A stretch of 64,000 nt of DNA from Amoebidium appalachense (lineage: Eukaryota; Ichthyosporea). The translations under genes were made by a program, and so were the position numbers. Every line of letters starts with the position of its first letter. Position 1 is the stretch's first letter. The notes beneath the pieces were generated by a model. It had not been told where the DNA came from and did no database searches. It saw only the letters and a list, made by a program, of their open reading frames with translations. Location of the stretch: contig CAVNZM010000002.1 of assembly GCA_963693365.1 (NCBI GenBank), positions 10,664,001 through 10,728,000 of the forward strand, written 5' to 3'. Positions 40,261-54,290 of the stretch are shown here, in pieces.

Positions 40261-42010
40261 GTGCTCGGGCATCCCCTGCACAGGGCCCCGCTGCCCTCCC
40301 TGCAAACCCTCCCTCGGGCCCAGCTGCCCTACTCTAACCCCCCCGGGGCCCTGCTGCCCCCCCCCCCCCCCCCCTCCCCTCCCCCCCCCCTCCCCCCCCC
40401 TCCCCCCCCCCCCCCCCCCCCCCCGCTGCCGGGATCTCCCCGAGGGTGCCCCACCCTTGCTAACCACACCTTCCCCCGAGGCTCAGACCCGGAGGCTCGC
40501 CCGCTGCCCCAGCACCACATTGACACCTCCCGCCTCCGGGAGCTGCTGGCCTCCTACCCAGACCAATCATTCGCCGCGCAGCTCCTCCACGATGTCGAGT
40601 TCGGTGTCGACATCGGCTATCGCGGCCCTTCCACCTCTCGGGTGGGCCCCAACCTACCCACCACCCCGGAGGCAGCTGCCGCTATCACGGCGGATATTGC
40701 CAAAGAAGTCGCCCTCGGCCACCTGCGCGGCCCCCTCTCCCTGGCCCAATTCTTTGCCGAATTTCCGGTCCACCGTTCCTCCCCCATCGGCGCCGTTACT
40801 AAAAAAGGGAACCCCCCCAAGTACCGTCACATCCACCACCTCTCCTGGCCCCGGGGCAGCAGTGTCAATGACAGCATCACCTACCCCGACGAACTTCAGT
40901 ACATTCAAGCCCGGGACGTCACCCAGCTCATTCTCGACGCAGGCCCCGGTTGCTACATGGCCGTGGCAGACGTGCAAGCTGCCTTCCGGCACATGCCCAT
41001 CCGACCAGAAGACCACCACTTAATGGCATTCAAATGGCAGGGGCATTTTTACGTTGACACCAGACTGCCCGTCGGCCTAAAATCTAGCCCAGCCACCTGG
41101 GAACGGATCGCGGCCACCCTCCAGTGGCTGGCACACCAGCACGGTGTTACCCTCGTCCGCCACTACGTAGACGACTGGATTATAGTCGCCCCCACCCAAG
41201 AGTAGTGCCAACGTCACCTATCCACCTTCCTGCAACTCTGCCGAGAGCTGCACATTGCCATCTCCGAAGACAAGATGCAGGGCCCGGCTACCCGTATCGT
41301 CTTCATCGGTATCGAATTCGACTCCATCGCCATGGAGGCACGGATCCCTGCTTCCAAACTCTCGGACCTACTCGACCTCACTTCCCACCCAAAACCCACC
41401 ATCACCATTCGGGACCTGCAATCCCTCCTCAGCAAACTCACCTGGTGTGCCCAGCTGGTTCCCCCCGGGAGGGCCTTCTCCCAGCGCCTATGGGCCCTTC
41501 TCCGGACCCACCCACACCTTGCCGGCCACCACCACATACGGCTGACTGCTGCCGCCCAGGCCGACATAGCCTAATGGCACCAGTTCCTCACATCATGGAA
41601 TGGGGTGCACCTCATCACACCCCCCACATACACCACCCTGGCCACCGATGCTGCCGGATCAGTGGGTCTAGGGGGCCACTGGCTCGACCAATGGTTTTTC
41701 ATGCCCTGGTCCCCCTCCACCCAAGCCCTCTATGCTCATGAGGGTAAACTCGGTTCTTCCGTCATCGAACTCCTGGCCATCGCAGCCGCCGTGGCCCTCT
41801 GGGCCCCCTCCTGGTCCACCCACCATGTCCGTATTTTATGCGACAACACGGGTGCTGTGTCTGACCTGCACTCCCGGTCTTCCCCCCACCCCGTGATGGC
41901 CAAACCTATTCGGTTCATCACCCGCATGGAAATGCAATACCAATTTACGTTATAGGCATCCTACCTACCGGGACCCCTCAACCATCTAGCCGATTGCCAT
42001 TTCTCGTAAC
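40261..42010 (+). pseudogene. Family-2 RT-RNase H with three in-frame stops
   Basis: One frame runs from a Pro-rich leader (poly-C) through KKGNPPKYRHIHHLSWPRG, MAVADVQAAFRHMPI (motif A), FYVDTRLPVGLKSSPATWER (motif B) and VRHYVDDWIIV (motif C, YVDD). It then passes TAG at 41203-41205, DKMQGPATRIVFIGIEFDSI, TAA at 41572-41574, RNase H TLATDAAGSVGLGGHWLDQW with ELLAIAAAVALWAP and ILCDNTGAV, and TAG at 41953-41955. It finishes SYLPGPLNHLADCHFS and TAA 42008. Conserved residues on both sides of each stop show a once continuous polymerase-RNase H. This copy is dead. Confidence 0.8.
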
Positions 42011-43195
42011 CAACTTCCCCGGGCCCGACGACTCCGACCTTCCCTGCAACCGGAGCCCTGCCCCTTCCCCTCCTGGGTCCACGAGTTCCTATCCCTTCCC
42101 CTGGGCTAACCCCCCCCCCCCCCCCCCCCCAGATCTCCCCTTCCGGAGCAACGCTGGCAGATTGGCCCCCCACTTTGCTCCGGCCGAGCTGCTTCGAGCC
42201 ACCACTACCCTGCAGGAATGCCAGGCCCTGAGTCTCAACCTCGACTCTCGGGCCTTTTACTCCCGGGTGCAAAAAGTGTTCATCGATTTTTGTGTGGCAT
42301 CTCGGCTGCAATCCTCCTCCGGGTCCTCCCTCCCGGCCTCCCCACACACCGTGCAGCTTTTTCTCGCCTGGTATGCCCAACGAGGGGTACAGGCCTCTTC
42401 CTTGGCCGGCTACAATTCGGCCATCACCAGACTCCACCTCGACATGGGCCTCCCTGCTCCCTTCCCCCACGACAAGTCTTTGGCCTGGTTCCTCCGAGGT
42501 GTGGGCAGATGGCAGCTTTCTCACAACATCCGACCCCGATCATCCACCACGGAGCCCCTCCTGCCCTCCCACCTCAGCCAACTCCATGGCCAGTGCCCCA
42601 CCAAGGCCTCCTCGGCCAATCTCCGGCTATGGACGGCCCTCATCGTCGGTTTCTGTGGTCTCCTCCGTTCGGGGGAATTTACCTCCAAGACCCTGACTTC
42701 CTTCGACCCGTCCCGTCACGTTAAACGGAAGGACGTGACCTTCAGCCACACCCCCACCGGTACTTTGTCCCATGCCACCCATTTGCCAACCTCCAAGACG
42801 GATGTACAGGCCCGAGGTGTCAACGTCACTCTAGCTGCCCTGCCCCTCACCCACTTCTCCCCAGCCCATCTCCTCAGGCAGTTCCTGGATACAACGCCCG
42901 GTCAACCCGACGACCCCCTGTTCAGTCTCGGTGGCATTCCCTACACCAAGGGTGCTTTCTCTGCCGACTTCCGTGCCCTCCTCAGCTCCCGGGCAGGCCT
43001 CTCACCCGCTCCCGGTTTGCCGGCCACAGCCTCCGAATAGGGGGGGCCACAGCCCTGGCTGAGGCCGGAGTCGACGACTCCCGGATCAAACAACTCGGCA
43101 GATGGTCCTCCGACTGTTTCCTGATCTATACTCGACTTCGCCCGGCCTCCATTGCTGCCACTACCACACGTGTATTCGCCTCTATTCCTAAGTGA
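41994..43195 (+). pseudogene. Family-2 tyrosine recombinase with a 1-base frameshift near its active site
   Basis: The frame opens before the RNase H stop and reads ATTTLQECQALSLNLDSRAF, then FLAWYAQRGVQASSLAGYNS (core-binding), and ALIVGFCGLLRSGEFTSKTL with Arg-I. In the 43005-43020 region one base is off. Up to that point the frame ends ATASE-stop at 43038, whereas the neighbouring frame continues AGHSLRIGGATALAEAG (His, Arg-II), IKQLGRWSSD (Trp) and CFLIYTRLRP (Tyr), ending FASIPK and TGA 43193-43195. All catalytic residues survive across the two frames. No ATG near the start was found. Confidence 0.8.
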
Positions 43196-43223
43196 AACCT
43201 TTGGAGCAAGCATACTGCTCTCG

Positions 43224-43313
43224 TGCCGTGGTTTACAACCATTGCAGGTTCACTTTCGTCCAAGGGGATGTCCCCCTAGAGGCAACACACGTCCCGGAGT
43301 AGTTTTTCATAGA
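43224..43313 (+). repeat. Segment B1 of family-2 retrotransposon
   Basis: 90 bp from TGCCGTGGTTTACAACCA to TTTTTCATAGA, with inverted repeats TGGTTTACAACCA and GGGGATGTCCCC. It is repeated with one mismatch at 54291-54380 and is directly followed by A2. Confidence 0.75.
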
Positions 43314-43335
43314 GGTTTTATTTGTGGAATTTATT
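43314..43335 (+). repeat. Segment A2 of family-2 retrotransposon
   Basis: Exact 22-bp repeat of 29112-29133 placed immediately after B1, giving the B1|A2 joint typical of split direct repeats. Confidence 0.65.
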
Positions 43336-43685
43336 GACATAAATATTTTTCTGGGTAAACACGTAGGATGGGTGTCCGATACTCAACATAACCATGTAGG
43401 CTTCGTTTCGTGTTTTAGCAGTTCGCGTTCGGCTGCCCGCATACGGGCACCTATTAGCCGATCAAAAACGTCAGATTCCACAGATCACGAGACCGAGTTT
43501 GATTGGCTCAGGATCAGATTTCACATAACACTAGATCGATTTTGATTGCCTCAGATCGGTAGCCTTAGGTATATAAGCACGACAGTTTTTTAGCAGATCA
43601 GCAAGCAACAGACACATCTTCTGTGTTTAGCACCTACAGCTTTACAGCTATATGTTCTTTTCACCCACCCACCTACACCCAACAC
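43336..43685. other. Spacer with TATA-like box
   Basis: No gene. GGTATATAAGCACG at about 43568-43581 with GATTGGCTCAG and GATTGCCTCAG upstream could be a promoter. Nothing recognisable follows except the GA tract. Confidence 0.35.
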
Positions 43686-43689
43686 TTGG

Positions 43690-43960
<271 letters not shown>

Positions 43961-44246
43961 TAATTTACACTGGGGCGCCGGCAGGACAAAAGCACCATTC
44001 CAAGTAAAACTAACTACAGGTCAGACAAGAATATATTTTGGCAGTAATAAACTAGATATCCTATTATTCTTACTATATAGTATAGCACTGGGATTCTAGT
44101 GATACGTCTTATACTCTTTGTCCACATTTGCAGGAGTTATAAATGCGCAAATCTCACTCTCCTGCAGGTTGTATTCATTTGCATTTGCGCAGTAACTCAG
44201 ACAGGCGGAGGTATCCACACCACACTCTGCCGCGTTGATATCAGAC

Positions 44247-44277
<31 letters not shown>

Positions 44278-44660
44278 AAAAAGAAAAAGAAAGGAAGGAA
44301 GGAAGGAAGGAAGGAAGAAGAAAGCGGTGATGTAATACCCCTGATCAATGACACGTCTTTTATACACATGTATATGTACATCTGACAATCACCGCTCGAA
44401 ACGATACAGTATGCACAACCTTGAATACATGTATCTGACGTTTCCTTCAACCTCCGTACCTGACCGCCTACCACACTCAAACTGTTATTTTTCTGCCCCA
44501 ACCCTCCCTAAAGCTAACCTTTTCACCTACGCCTGAGCTGTGCCCCGCCACCCCGTCATTATTCCGGCCAGTGACGTCACCAACAGCCAATGGGGTGTCC
44601 TTGTTGTTGCTCTGTGGAGGCGGCTCGACCTGCCTGTTGCTTTGAGGTGAACTGTTGGCA

Positions 44661-45627
44661 TCACTGCCAATTTTTTGGGTCGCATAGGGGATGATGTGGT
44701 TGGGAATGTTCGTTGGCAGCGGTATGCGCAACACCATCGGGGCCTTCGTTTTTGGTTGCTATCTTGTGGTTGAGGATGGTTGGCGGCAGAGGGAGTTCGT
44801 ATCCGTAATCGGTCGGGCAGAAGTTTGTTGGGGGCAGAGGGCCGCGTGGTTCGTTTTGCTGCGCCCATACAGCCAATACTTCTCGATCGTATGCCCGGCC
44901 TCCCTCGGTGATTGATGCAAAATAACCTATATAATTCTGCTGCGACTTGCCTAAAACAGTTTTATCCAATCGGCGCGCTTGGTAGGGTTTGGATAAATGG
45001 TGTCCGCATGTAATGAAGGCGACACCTATGCAACCCTCCTGCTCTGCTTCTTACTCTACTCATGTAATCACTACGAAGAAAAAAGTTTAGGCGCACCAGT
45101 TTCTCTCGTTTTCTAATGTCCAGAGCACGTATCACATCGTCCCTTGCAAGTGCCGCTTCCACTTCTGTCGCGTAGCTCCCGCCGTAATGAAAAACACCAT
45201 CCTTCGAATGCGACACTTGCCAAGGCTTTTGGATGTAATCAATATTGTAGGTTACGCCCTTGTACACTGACGATTTCGTCTTTGTTGCTTTCTTTGCCCA
45301 CCACTCTTCTGCCCAATCCAAATCATCGGCTGTCGGTTTGAATTTACGCAAATTCCCGAGGTTAACATTTTTAGAATCCAGGTATTGGTGAGCCAACACC
45401 CCCTTCTGCACCAACAAATCAATGGCCAAATCCCGCAGCCGTGCAGCCGTGCGACTGTTTTCGTAGAAACCGACATACATGCTGCCTCCTATCTTTGTAC
45501 ACCACTTGCCCGCTTTACCATTCCAATATACTCCCCGGTAGTGTTGGACTGTGTCTTTCACATTTCGGGTAGCAAATGAGCGAACGGGCCCAAAGAGTGT
45601 CTGCCAGCCGCACGACCTTCCCTGCAT
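44661..45627 (-). CDS. Protein with three AP2-type DNA-binding repeats (third repeat in a shifted frame)
   Basis: ATG 45627. Repeat 1 (residues about 29-85) reads HYRGVYWNGKAGKWCTKI then MYVGFYENSRTAARLRDLAI. Repeat 2 (about 115-180) reads SSVYKGVTYNI then FHYGGSYATEVEAALARDDV, ending VRLNFFL. Both fit the AP2 pattern (YxGV, aromatic-Gly-x-Phe/Tyr, a helix with Ala-rich face, LNF). After about 45030 the frame changes by one. The next frame carries a third repeat, GCIGVAFITCGHHLSKPYQA and NYIGYFASITEGGRAYDREV, then PLPPTNF and a Pro/Asn-rich tail to the stop at 44661. A short intron or a frameshift must join them; no convincing splice pair was seen. AP2 domains occur in plant regulators, algae, some protists and HNH-type homing genes; no HNH motif is seen. 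Likely a nuclear DNA-binding protein, possibly decaying. Confidence 0.6.
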
Positions 45628-45639
45628 AGAGTTTTACAT

Positions 45640-46238
45640 CAGAGATGAGAAAATGTACAGATGTTTATTCTCTTTATTTTAGACTTTAAAAAGGCATCGT
45701 AAGTGCACTTGCGGCAGCTGAGCTTTGCGATGATCATTGCCTACCCCCCCCCCCCCCCCCCCTCCCCGCCCTTCCCCTGGCCCCCTCTCTCCTTGTAAGC
45801 CCTCCCACAAACTTCACATTCGCACAAACGGCACACCTTAGGCTGTATACCAACCCCGACACATTTAACTATAAAAATCCCCAATTAACAAACATCCACC
45901 GTTGGGTGATTGACAATGTGTTGGTGTGGCGTGTCAATATTCAGTCTGTGTTATGTGGTTGCTGGGGTTTGAATGCTATTGGCGTCACCTTTCATTCATT
46001 CATTCTTTCTTCTTTGGTTTTGGGTTTGGATGGTGGCACGCATACCTTTCTCTTTTTCCCTTTCTTTCCCCCGCCTTTTATATTTATTGATTTTCTTGCG
46101 AGTTTGTGTGCTTATGCATTTGCACACTGGCTCTAGTGTATGTGTGTGTTTCAAAATGTGTGATTTTGTCTGTGCGTGTGTGTGCGCCTCTCTCTCTCTC
46201 TCTCTCAAATCTCTCTCTCTCTCTCTCTATCCCTCTCC

Positions 46239-46334
<96 letters not shown>

Positions 46335-46501
46335 GGGGGAGGAGGCGGAGGGGGGGGAAGCGGAAGAAGGGAGGTAAAGCACCAACTACACATACCGTTG
46401 CCACCATTCCAAAGGGAGACAACCGGCCAGGAGCAGTCTGACCGTTCTGAATGCCGAACACAGCATGTTGAGGCCCTGTGCCGACCAGGAGTGAGGCTGT
46501 A

Positions 46502-46532
<31 letters not shown>

Positions 46533-46767
46533 CACCCCAATAACCACCGCACGTACGTGGAACAACAATGTGCGAGCCGTTTGTCAACCTTGTCTGAAAC
46601 CTAAAATACCCTCTTGTGTTATGTGTCTGCTCTTCTGCTTGGTGTGAATTCAGACATGCCCGTGTTTGTGTACACACAGGCACGGAACATACCAATTTAG
46701 CCCCATTGTTCACTGTGCATACATAATGTACCCTCAATCGAGCTGATCAGAAGGGAAAACAAATGTG

Positions 46768-46809
<42 letters not shown>

Positions 46810-47162
46810 TGACTGTGTGTGTGCGCGCGTGCATGTGTGTGCGTGCGTGTGTGCACGCGCGTGTGTGTCTGTGTATGTGTGGGTGTGTGTGTGTAGGCAG
46901 GAGAGGAGGGGCAGGGAGAGAAAGCAAGCCCTAACGCGTGTGCACTGGCGACCATGTATGTATTCGTGTAGTACACATACATATATTCCCTTTGCCCCAC
47001 GAACTCCTTGAATCTTTTATAACTTTCGTCCAGCCCTCCCCCCCCTCCCCTCCCACACACACACCAAAAAAAAAAAAAAAAAAAAAAAAAAATAACCCCT
47101 GGGGCCCTGCCCCATCCTGTTCCCCATTAACACTTTAAACAGGGCCGTCACAGAGGTGGACA

Positions 47163-47195
<33 letters not shown>

Positions 47196-48215
47196 AGGGG
47201 GGGGGAGGGGGGAGCAGCAGGTAAACGGGCTTCCGAAGAGAGACGGGGCAGACAAAGAACGGTACATCTTCGACACCTTTTCTCGATACAGCGGAGCCCC
47301 GAGATGTATACTCGAGCCTTCGGAAACAAAATGGGCCCAAAGGTTGAAGTTGAAGCTGCCATGCCAAACAGAGACACATCTATCACACCACAACCACATA
47401 CCTCTCCCTTGGGCCAGGGCATGTAGTGACCGTGTGCCCACCGACAGGACGGGGTTGAAAGTGACGTAGCCCATGCAAGTGGATTGGTTGCTGGTGACTG
47501 CAGCAAACCGTACAGGCTGTAGGTGTACAAGTGAGCAAAGTAAGTAAAGTAAGTCAAGTAAGTCAAGTAAGTAAAGTAAGTTGAGTAAACCAACTAGGAA
47601 CCACAGAGTGTGAGTGCATGGATGAGGGTGGTGCCTTCTGCACAGGCACACACGAATGTCCTGTCAGAGATGTGCGAGCATAGACCAGCATGAGAGCAAC
47701 TGCAATTTTGTTCACGTTGCCTTTTCCATGAGGATGGAGCCATGCAGCCATTCTCTCCAAACAAGTTTCTGCCCAGGAGGGAGGCTGGATATGAGTAATG
47801 AAGTGGGAGAAGCGGGGTGCGGGCGGAAACGTAAGGTGTGTGTGTGTCTGGGTCTCTCTCTCTCTCTCTCCCTCCCTCCCCCCTCTCCCTCTCTCTTTCA
47901 CCCTCTCTCTCTCTCTCTCTCTCTCACTCTCTCTCTCCCTCCCTCCCTCCCTCTCTCTCTCTCCCTCCCCTCTCCCTCTCTTTCGCCCCCTCCCTCTCTC
48001 TCACACACACACACACTCCCCCCCCCCCCCCCCTCTTTCTCTCTCTCTCTTCCCCTCACTCCCATTTCTTTTTTTAGGGGCGTGGGGTGTGGGGGGAGGC
48101 GGAAAAGGGGGAGGGAGGCAGGCTCTACCTAACTCTCTCTCTCTCTGTCCCCCCCCCCCCCCCCTCCCTTTCTTTTTTTAGGGGGTGTGCGGTGGGGGGG
48201 GGGGAGGGGGGAAGG

Positions 48216-48268
<53 letters not shown>

Positions 48269-48320
48269 GCTCTTTCTCTCTATCTTCTTCTTATTCTTCT
48301 TCTTCTTCTCCTTTTTTTCT

Positions 48321-48362
<42 letters not shown>

Positions 48363-48365
48363 GGT

Positions 48366-48408
<43 letters not shown>

Positions 48409-49294
48409 GGGGGGGGGGGGGGGGATGGATACCTCTCCCACCGAGGTTGCTGGTTTAGTTCCCGAGACAGCCACTCGAACCAACCTCCTGGTCCACATCC
48501 TCCCAGACGACAGACAAACAAGCAAACAAAGAGTATCTGCAAAAAAGAACAACATATTAGTCACAGACCAAAAGCCTGCCAAAAGTTGCCTTTTATGTCT
48601 GAAAGCAAGTGAGACACCAAGCCATATGTGCTGCACGTTGAAATAATTTCCACGGTGTTGCATTATTCCTCGTAACCTTCTCCTCAGGGTGATACTTATT
48701 TCGTCTGGGACCCCCCTTCCCCCCTCCCCTCCCCTCCCCCCCCTCCTCCCCCCCTCCCCACCCCTCCCTTCCCTCTCGATCCCGACTCTTTCCCTACCGG
48801 CACAACACTAGGTACCTACAAGGCTCTTCAACATCATGCACCCCCCCCCCCCCCCCCCCCACCCACCCACCCACCCACCCACGCCCTCCTCCTCCCCTCC
48901 CCCCTCCCCCAGTCCCTGCCTACCAAATCTACCCGCGCCTGCCATCAACGGGCTTGGTTCTGCCTCCACCAGCAAAAAGCAAAATAGCGTGTTCGGACAA
49001 GAGATAACACACGAACAACAAGTTCCCAGGGTTAACTAAAATAGGGCTGAAAGATTCTAGCTTTTTTGTGAGAATGGAAATGGAACAAAGAGTTGTGCGG
49101 GCAACATGATGGCAGAGGCAAAGAAATCATGCATGCATTGTGTTTGTGGGTGGAAGGAGCGGAAAAAAGCGGGAGTTGGAGAAAGGAGCGGAGGGGTAGG
49201 GGAGAGAGAGGACGGAGGGTGTGCAAGGGGGGGGGGGAGGGGGAGGAGGAGGGGGGGGGGGGGGGGGAGGGGGGGAGGGAGGGGGGGGGGGGAG

Positions 49295-49334
<40 letters not shown>

Positions 49335-49620
49335 CAGGCTCTTACGGTTCAGTATGTCGAAGCTCACACATGTGGTCACTTGTACAGTACTCTGCTAGCT
49401 CAACACAAATAATGCGCTGGTTTTCCGGGCGGCCTTGGCCATGTTTGGGGTTCGGTGGTGATGGCTTATCTAGCGTCATTCCTATTGGTAGAAGAAAAAT
49501 GGCGGGAAAATGTGACTCGTGAGCCCTCCTCACGTCTGCACGGCGGCGAACTTCGAAAGGGCTGGTTCGATCGACTGCAGACAGACCCGTTTGCTTTGCG
49601 CCGCCCGGGTACCCCCACTG
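45640..49620. repeat. Simple-sequence desert 1: TC, GT, GA tracts and poly-G/poly-C runs
   Basis: Poly-C 45747-45763; (TC)n 46188-46281 then (TG)n 46283-46333; poly-C 46502-46530; (GT)n 46774-46810; poly-A about 47068-47091; poly-G about 47166-47194; (TC)n 47855-48000 and 48220-48265; G-rich run 48320-48424; poly-C 48840-48860; G-rich 49219-49331. Short unique pieces between show no gene. Long open frames here encode only Pro, Gly, Ser/Leu or Cys/Val repeats. Confidence 0.85.
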
Positions 49621-49979
49621 TAAAAATGCAGGCCCCCACCGGTGGGGGCCCACACTTTCAAAGGGGCGCCCCCCGGAAACTCACATACTATATACCCCAC
49701 TCTGCGCCCTTAAAAAAGCTTGTATGTGTGTCGGATTGAGGCCTACATGGGCTTTTTTATGCTCTATAGTCATGTTTTGGTAACTTTTTCTGATAACAAA
49801 AAACTAGTTTTGGTGGCCCACACTCAAGGCGAGTGGGGGCCCACATGTGAAAGCGGATGATTGGATTGGCTCACGTCGCACCATCATTCAGTCGAGGATC
49901 GATCTGGCGCACCCAAATTTTTCAAAATGGCCGCGGCCGCGGCGCCGGCGGCAGCGCCGCCAGGATCGTATCACCAAGT

Positions 49980-51310
<1,331 letters not shown>

Positions 51311-51554
51311 GGGGTCATGCAAACGGGACACGTACTGAAATATCGAAGAGATATGTTACATGATACGTGTAAACGAAGACATTAACAGACATTGTACAGA
51401 AATATCGCCATGGAGATATGTTACATGATACACGGAAAGAAAATCACAAGAATCCGACACTACTAGTTGTTTGTTTCCTCTGTACACATTGGCCGCGATA
51501 TACACCCAACCCCCACCAAAACGACAAAAAGCAAAAAGAAAAGAAAAAAAAAAA

Positions 51555-51585
<31 letters not shown>

Positions 51586-51730
51586 AGAAAAAAAAGAAGA
51601 AGAAGAAACGGCTGTGTTCGAACTTGGGCATGTACGACTATACATAGTGTCTGTACATCTAGTAGGCTCTGCATGCACGGTCACTATCTTAATTATACTG
51701 ACCCCCTCCCCCCCCCCCCCCCCCCCCTAC
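51555..51730. repeat. Poly-G and poly-C runs
   Basis: G-run 51555-51583 followed by GAAGAAAAA repeats, and C-run 51710-51727. No gene. Confidence 0.9.
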
Positions 51731-51799
51731 TCACACACCTCCCCAGGCCCCATGGTTAAAGAAGCAAAAAAATTAATGGCAAAATTCTTGAACAACTTG

Positions 51800-51994
51800 T
51801 AGGACAAAAAAGGATCATATAAAAAGTTAGATGTGGAAACAACTTCACGTGCATTGTACAGGGTCAAGTACAGATAAACCTAGTTAAGGCGGTACAGTAG
51901 GACAAAAAAGGATCATATAAAAAGTTAGATGTGGAAACAACTTCACGTGCATTGTACAGGGTCAAGTACAGATAAACCTAGTTAAGGCGGTACA
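51800..51994. repeat. 98-bp perfect tandem duplication
   Basis: TAGGACAAAAAAGGATCATA starts both copies (about 51800 and 51898), and both end TTAAGGCGGTACA. No difference seen between the two, so it is recent. The second copy runs straight into (TG)n. Confidence 0.9.
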
Positions 51995-52004
51995 TGTATG
52001 TGTG

Positions 52005-52560
<556 letters not shown>

Positions 52561-52599
52561 TGTACGTAGATATAAACCCGGAACAAATTATCAAATAGA

Positions 52600-53250
52600 G
52601 TAAAAACCCGTGAGCAAACAAAACAGCACTACTGACCCCGTACGTTTGTGGAATACAACAGCCACAGTGCGTGCATGCCAAGCCTTTTATGCAGGCTGTT
52701 TACAAAATCCTAAAAAGGTTGCAAGTAAAAGTGTTGCACGACCAAATGCCTGTGCCTTCACTAAGAACAATGTTCTCCGTGGCCTGGCAGCTCCGACCAC
52801 TGCTGCTGCTACCGTAAAGGCACCTAGGCCTAAGTAGATGCAGTTATATATATCTTACAAATGTGGTTCCTGCACATTCAGGCTGTTTTCCTCACGTGTT
52901 CGTTTGTATATTACAAACAATAATAGCCTATGTGTAGCTTGGATCTGGACGTTGAACACTTTACATGACTTTCTGCAGCTTTGAGTGGTCAGGTTCTTTA
53001 CTGGTAGCCGTTTATGGCTATAAACAAAAGTGTGCAAAACGTTATACATAGCGTGCATGGCGTTGTAGTGTATGCAACGCTCATGTTCTGAATCTAAACA
53101 CAGACGTGACATGAAAGAGTCTATTTTGATCATATGCAAAGAGCGTCCCTTTTTTGCTAGCAAAGTAGAACAACAAGAAAAACAGCTGCGCCGCTGAAAA
53201 CCGAGCCAAAGATGCATTATCATGTATATTCATCACTGTACATACAAAAT
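52600..53250. other. Unique spacer without convincing gene
   Basis: An open frame from about 52610 to 52837 reads LWNTTATVRACQAFYAGCLQ and ends with a Lys/Pro-rich stretch, but it has no ATG and no family match that I recognise. The remaining sequence shows nothing. Confidence 0.4.
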
Positions 53251-53304
53251 TTACCCCCTTTTTTCTCCTACGAGCAGAAAAACCTCTTGAGCGGACCCCC
53301 TTTT

Positions 53305-53395
53305 TTCAGGGGTGTGGGCCCCCGCCGGTGGGGGCCCGCACTAATTACCGGCGAAAATCGATCTGATCGTGGGGGCCCCCACCGGTGGGGGCCCA
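53305..53395. repeat. Pair of GC-rich palindromes (GGCCCCCACCGGTGGGGGCC type)
   Basis: Two near-perfect palindromes centred on CCGGTG at about 53319 and 53382, 60 bp apart. A third copy is at about 49628-49651. Each could form a 10-bp-stem cruciform or hairpin. They may be ends of small inverted-repeat elements. Confidence 0.65.
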
Positions 53396-53609
53396 AACAC
53401 AGTGGGGGTACAGTACAGAACGGAAACATGCATATTCCAAACGCGTGATCGGTTTGTTTGGCTTGCATATGATAGTTTCAGTTTGAAGGCCAGCTGTAGA
53501 AAAACACGGGTTTCAGCAAGCAGGCAACGAGAATGATGCATACACAAATACTATGTGACACACAGAATCCGAAGAGAAAGAAAGGTAGAGGCAGGCAGAG
53601 GTGTGTGTG

Positions 53610-53610
53610 T

Positions 53611-53662
<52 letters not shown>

Positions 53663-53738
53663 GTGAGAGAGAGAAATCCTCGGGAGGGGGGAGGGGGAGA
53701 GAGAGAGAGAGAGAGAGAGGGAGAAAGGGGAAGAGAGA

Positions 53739-53779
<41 letters not shown>

Positions 53780-53981
53780 GGGAGAGAGAGAGGGCATGCC
53801 TAGTACTCGAGGGTTACCATATCTGTCGGCGTGTACACACACATGCACATACACACAAACACTCGAATGCACACACACGCTTGTACTGTACACATACATA
53901 ATAACTTTGAAAGATTTCAAAAACTATATAGGTGGTCCGGTTCCCTGGGAATGAGGAGGAGGAGGAGGATCCGGAAGAAAA

Positions 53982-54031
<50 letters not shown>

Positions 54032-54032
54032 G
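53610..54032. repeat. Long poly-G runs and GA tract
   Basis: G-runs at about 53610-53660, 53741-53778 and 53981-54030, the last almost 50 bases pure, with (GA)n between at 53697-53718. Confidence 0.95.
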
Positions 54033-54290
54033 AGGCAGCGAAATCGATTATCGATCACTATCGATACTAGCTGCATAAGCGGGGCCAATGTTTTCGTCGG
54101 GACACCAACAAAAGGCTGCAGCAGATTTAATAATGATAATGTTATTATTAATTGGTAGGTGCCGCGAACGTGCCGCGAACGGCTTAACCCACATTGATCC
54201 ACACATACGTGCTGTTTTTCACGGGGCGAAGACTTCCCCCGTTTTTTGGGCACAAGGACCTCACGGATCAATAATTGATGACTGGGCGCT

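Noticed and set aside
40261-42010. Alternative genetic code (TAA/TAG as Gln) from in-frame stops in family-2 RT
   Set aside because: Other genes here end properly at TAA, TAG and TGA with no internal TAA/TAG in intact ORFs; the same element also has frameshifts, so decay is simpler.
47100-48660. Pro-, Gly- and Ser/Leu-rich open frames
   Set aside because: Direct translations of poly-C, poly-G and (TC)n runs.
52610-52837. Plus-strand 75-residue open frame
   Set aside because: Starts with GTG, no homologue recognised, and no neighbouring exon; too weak to call.
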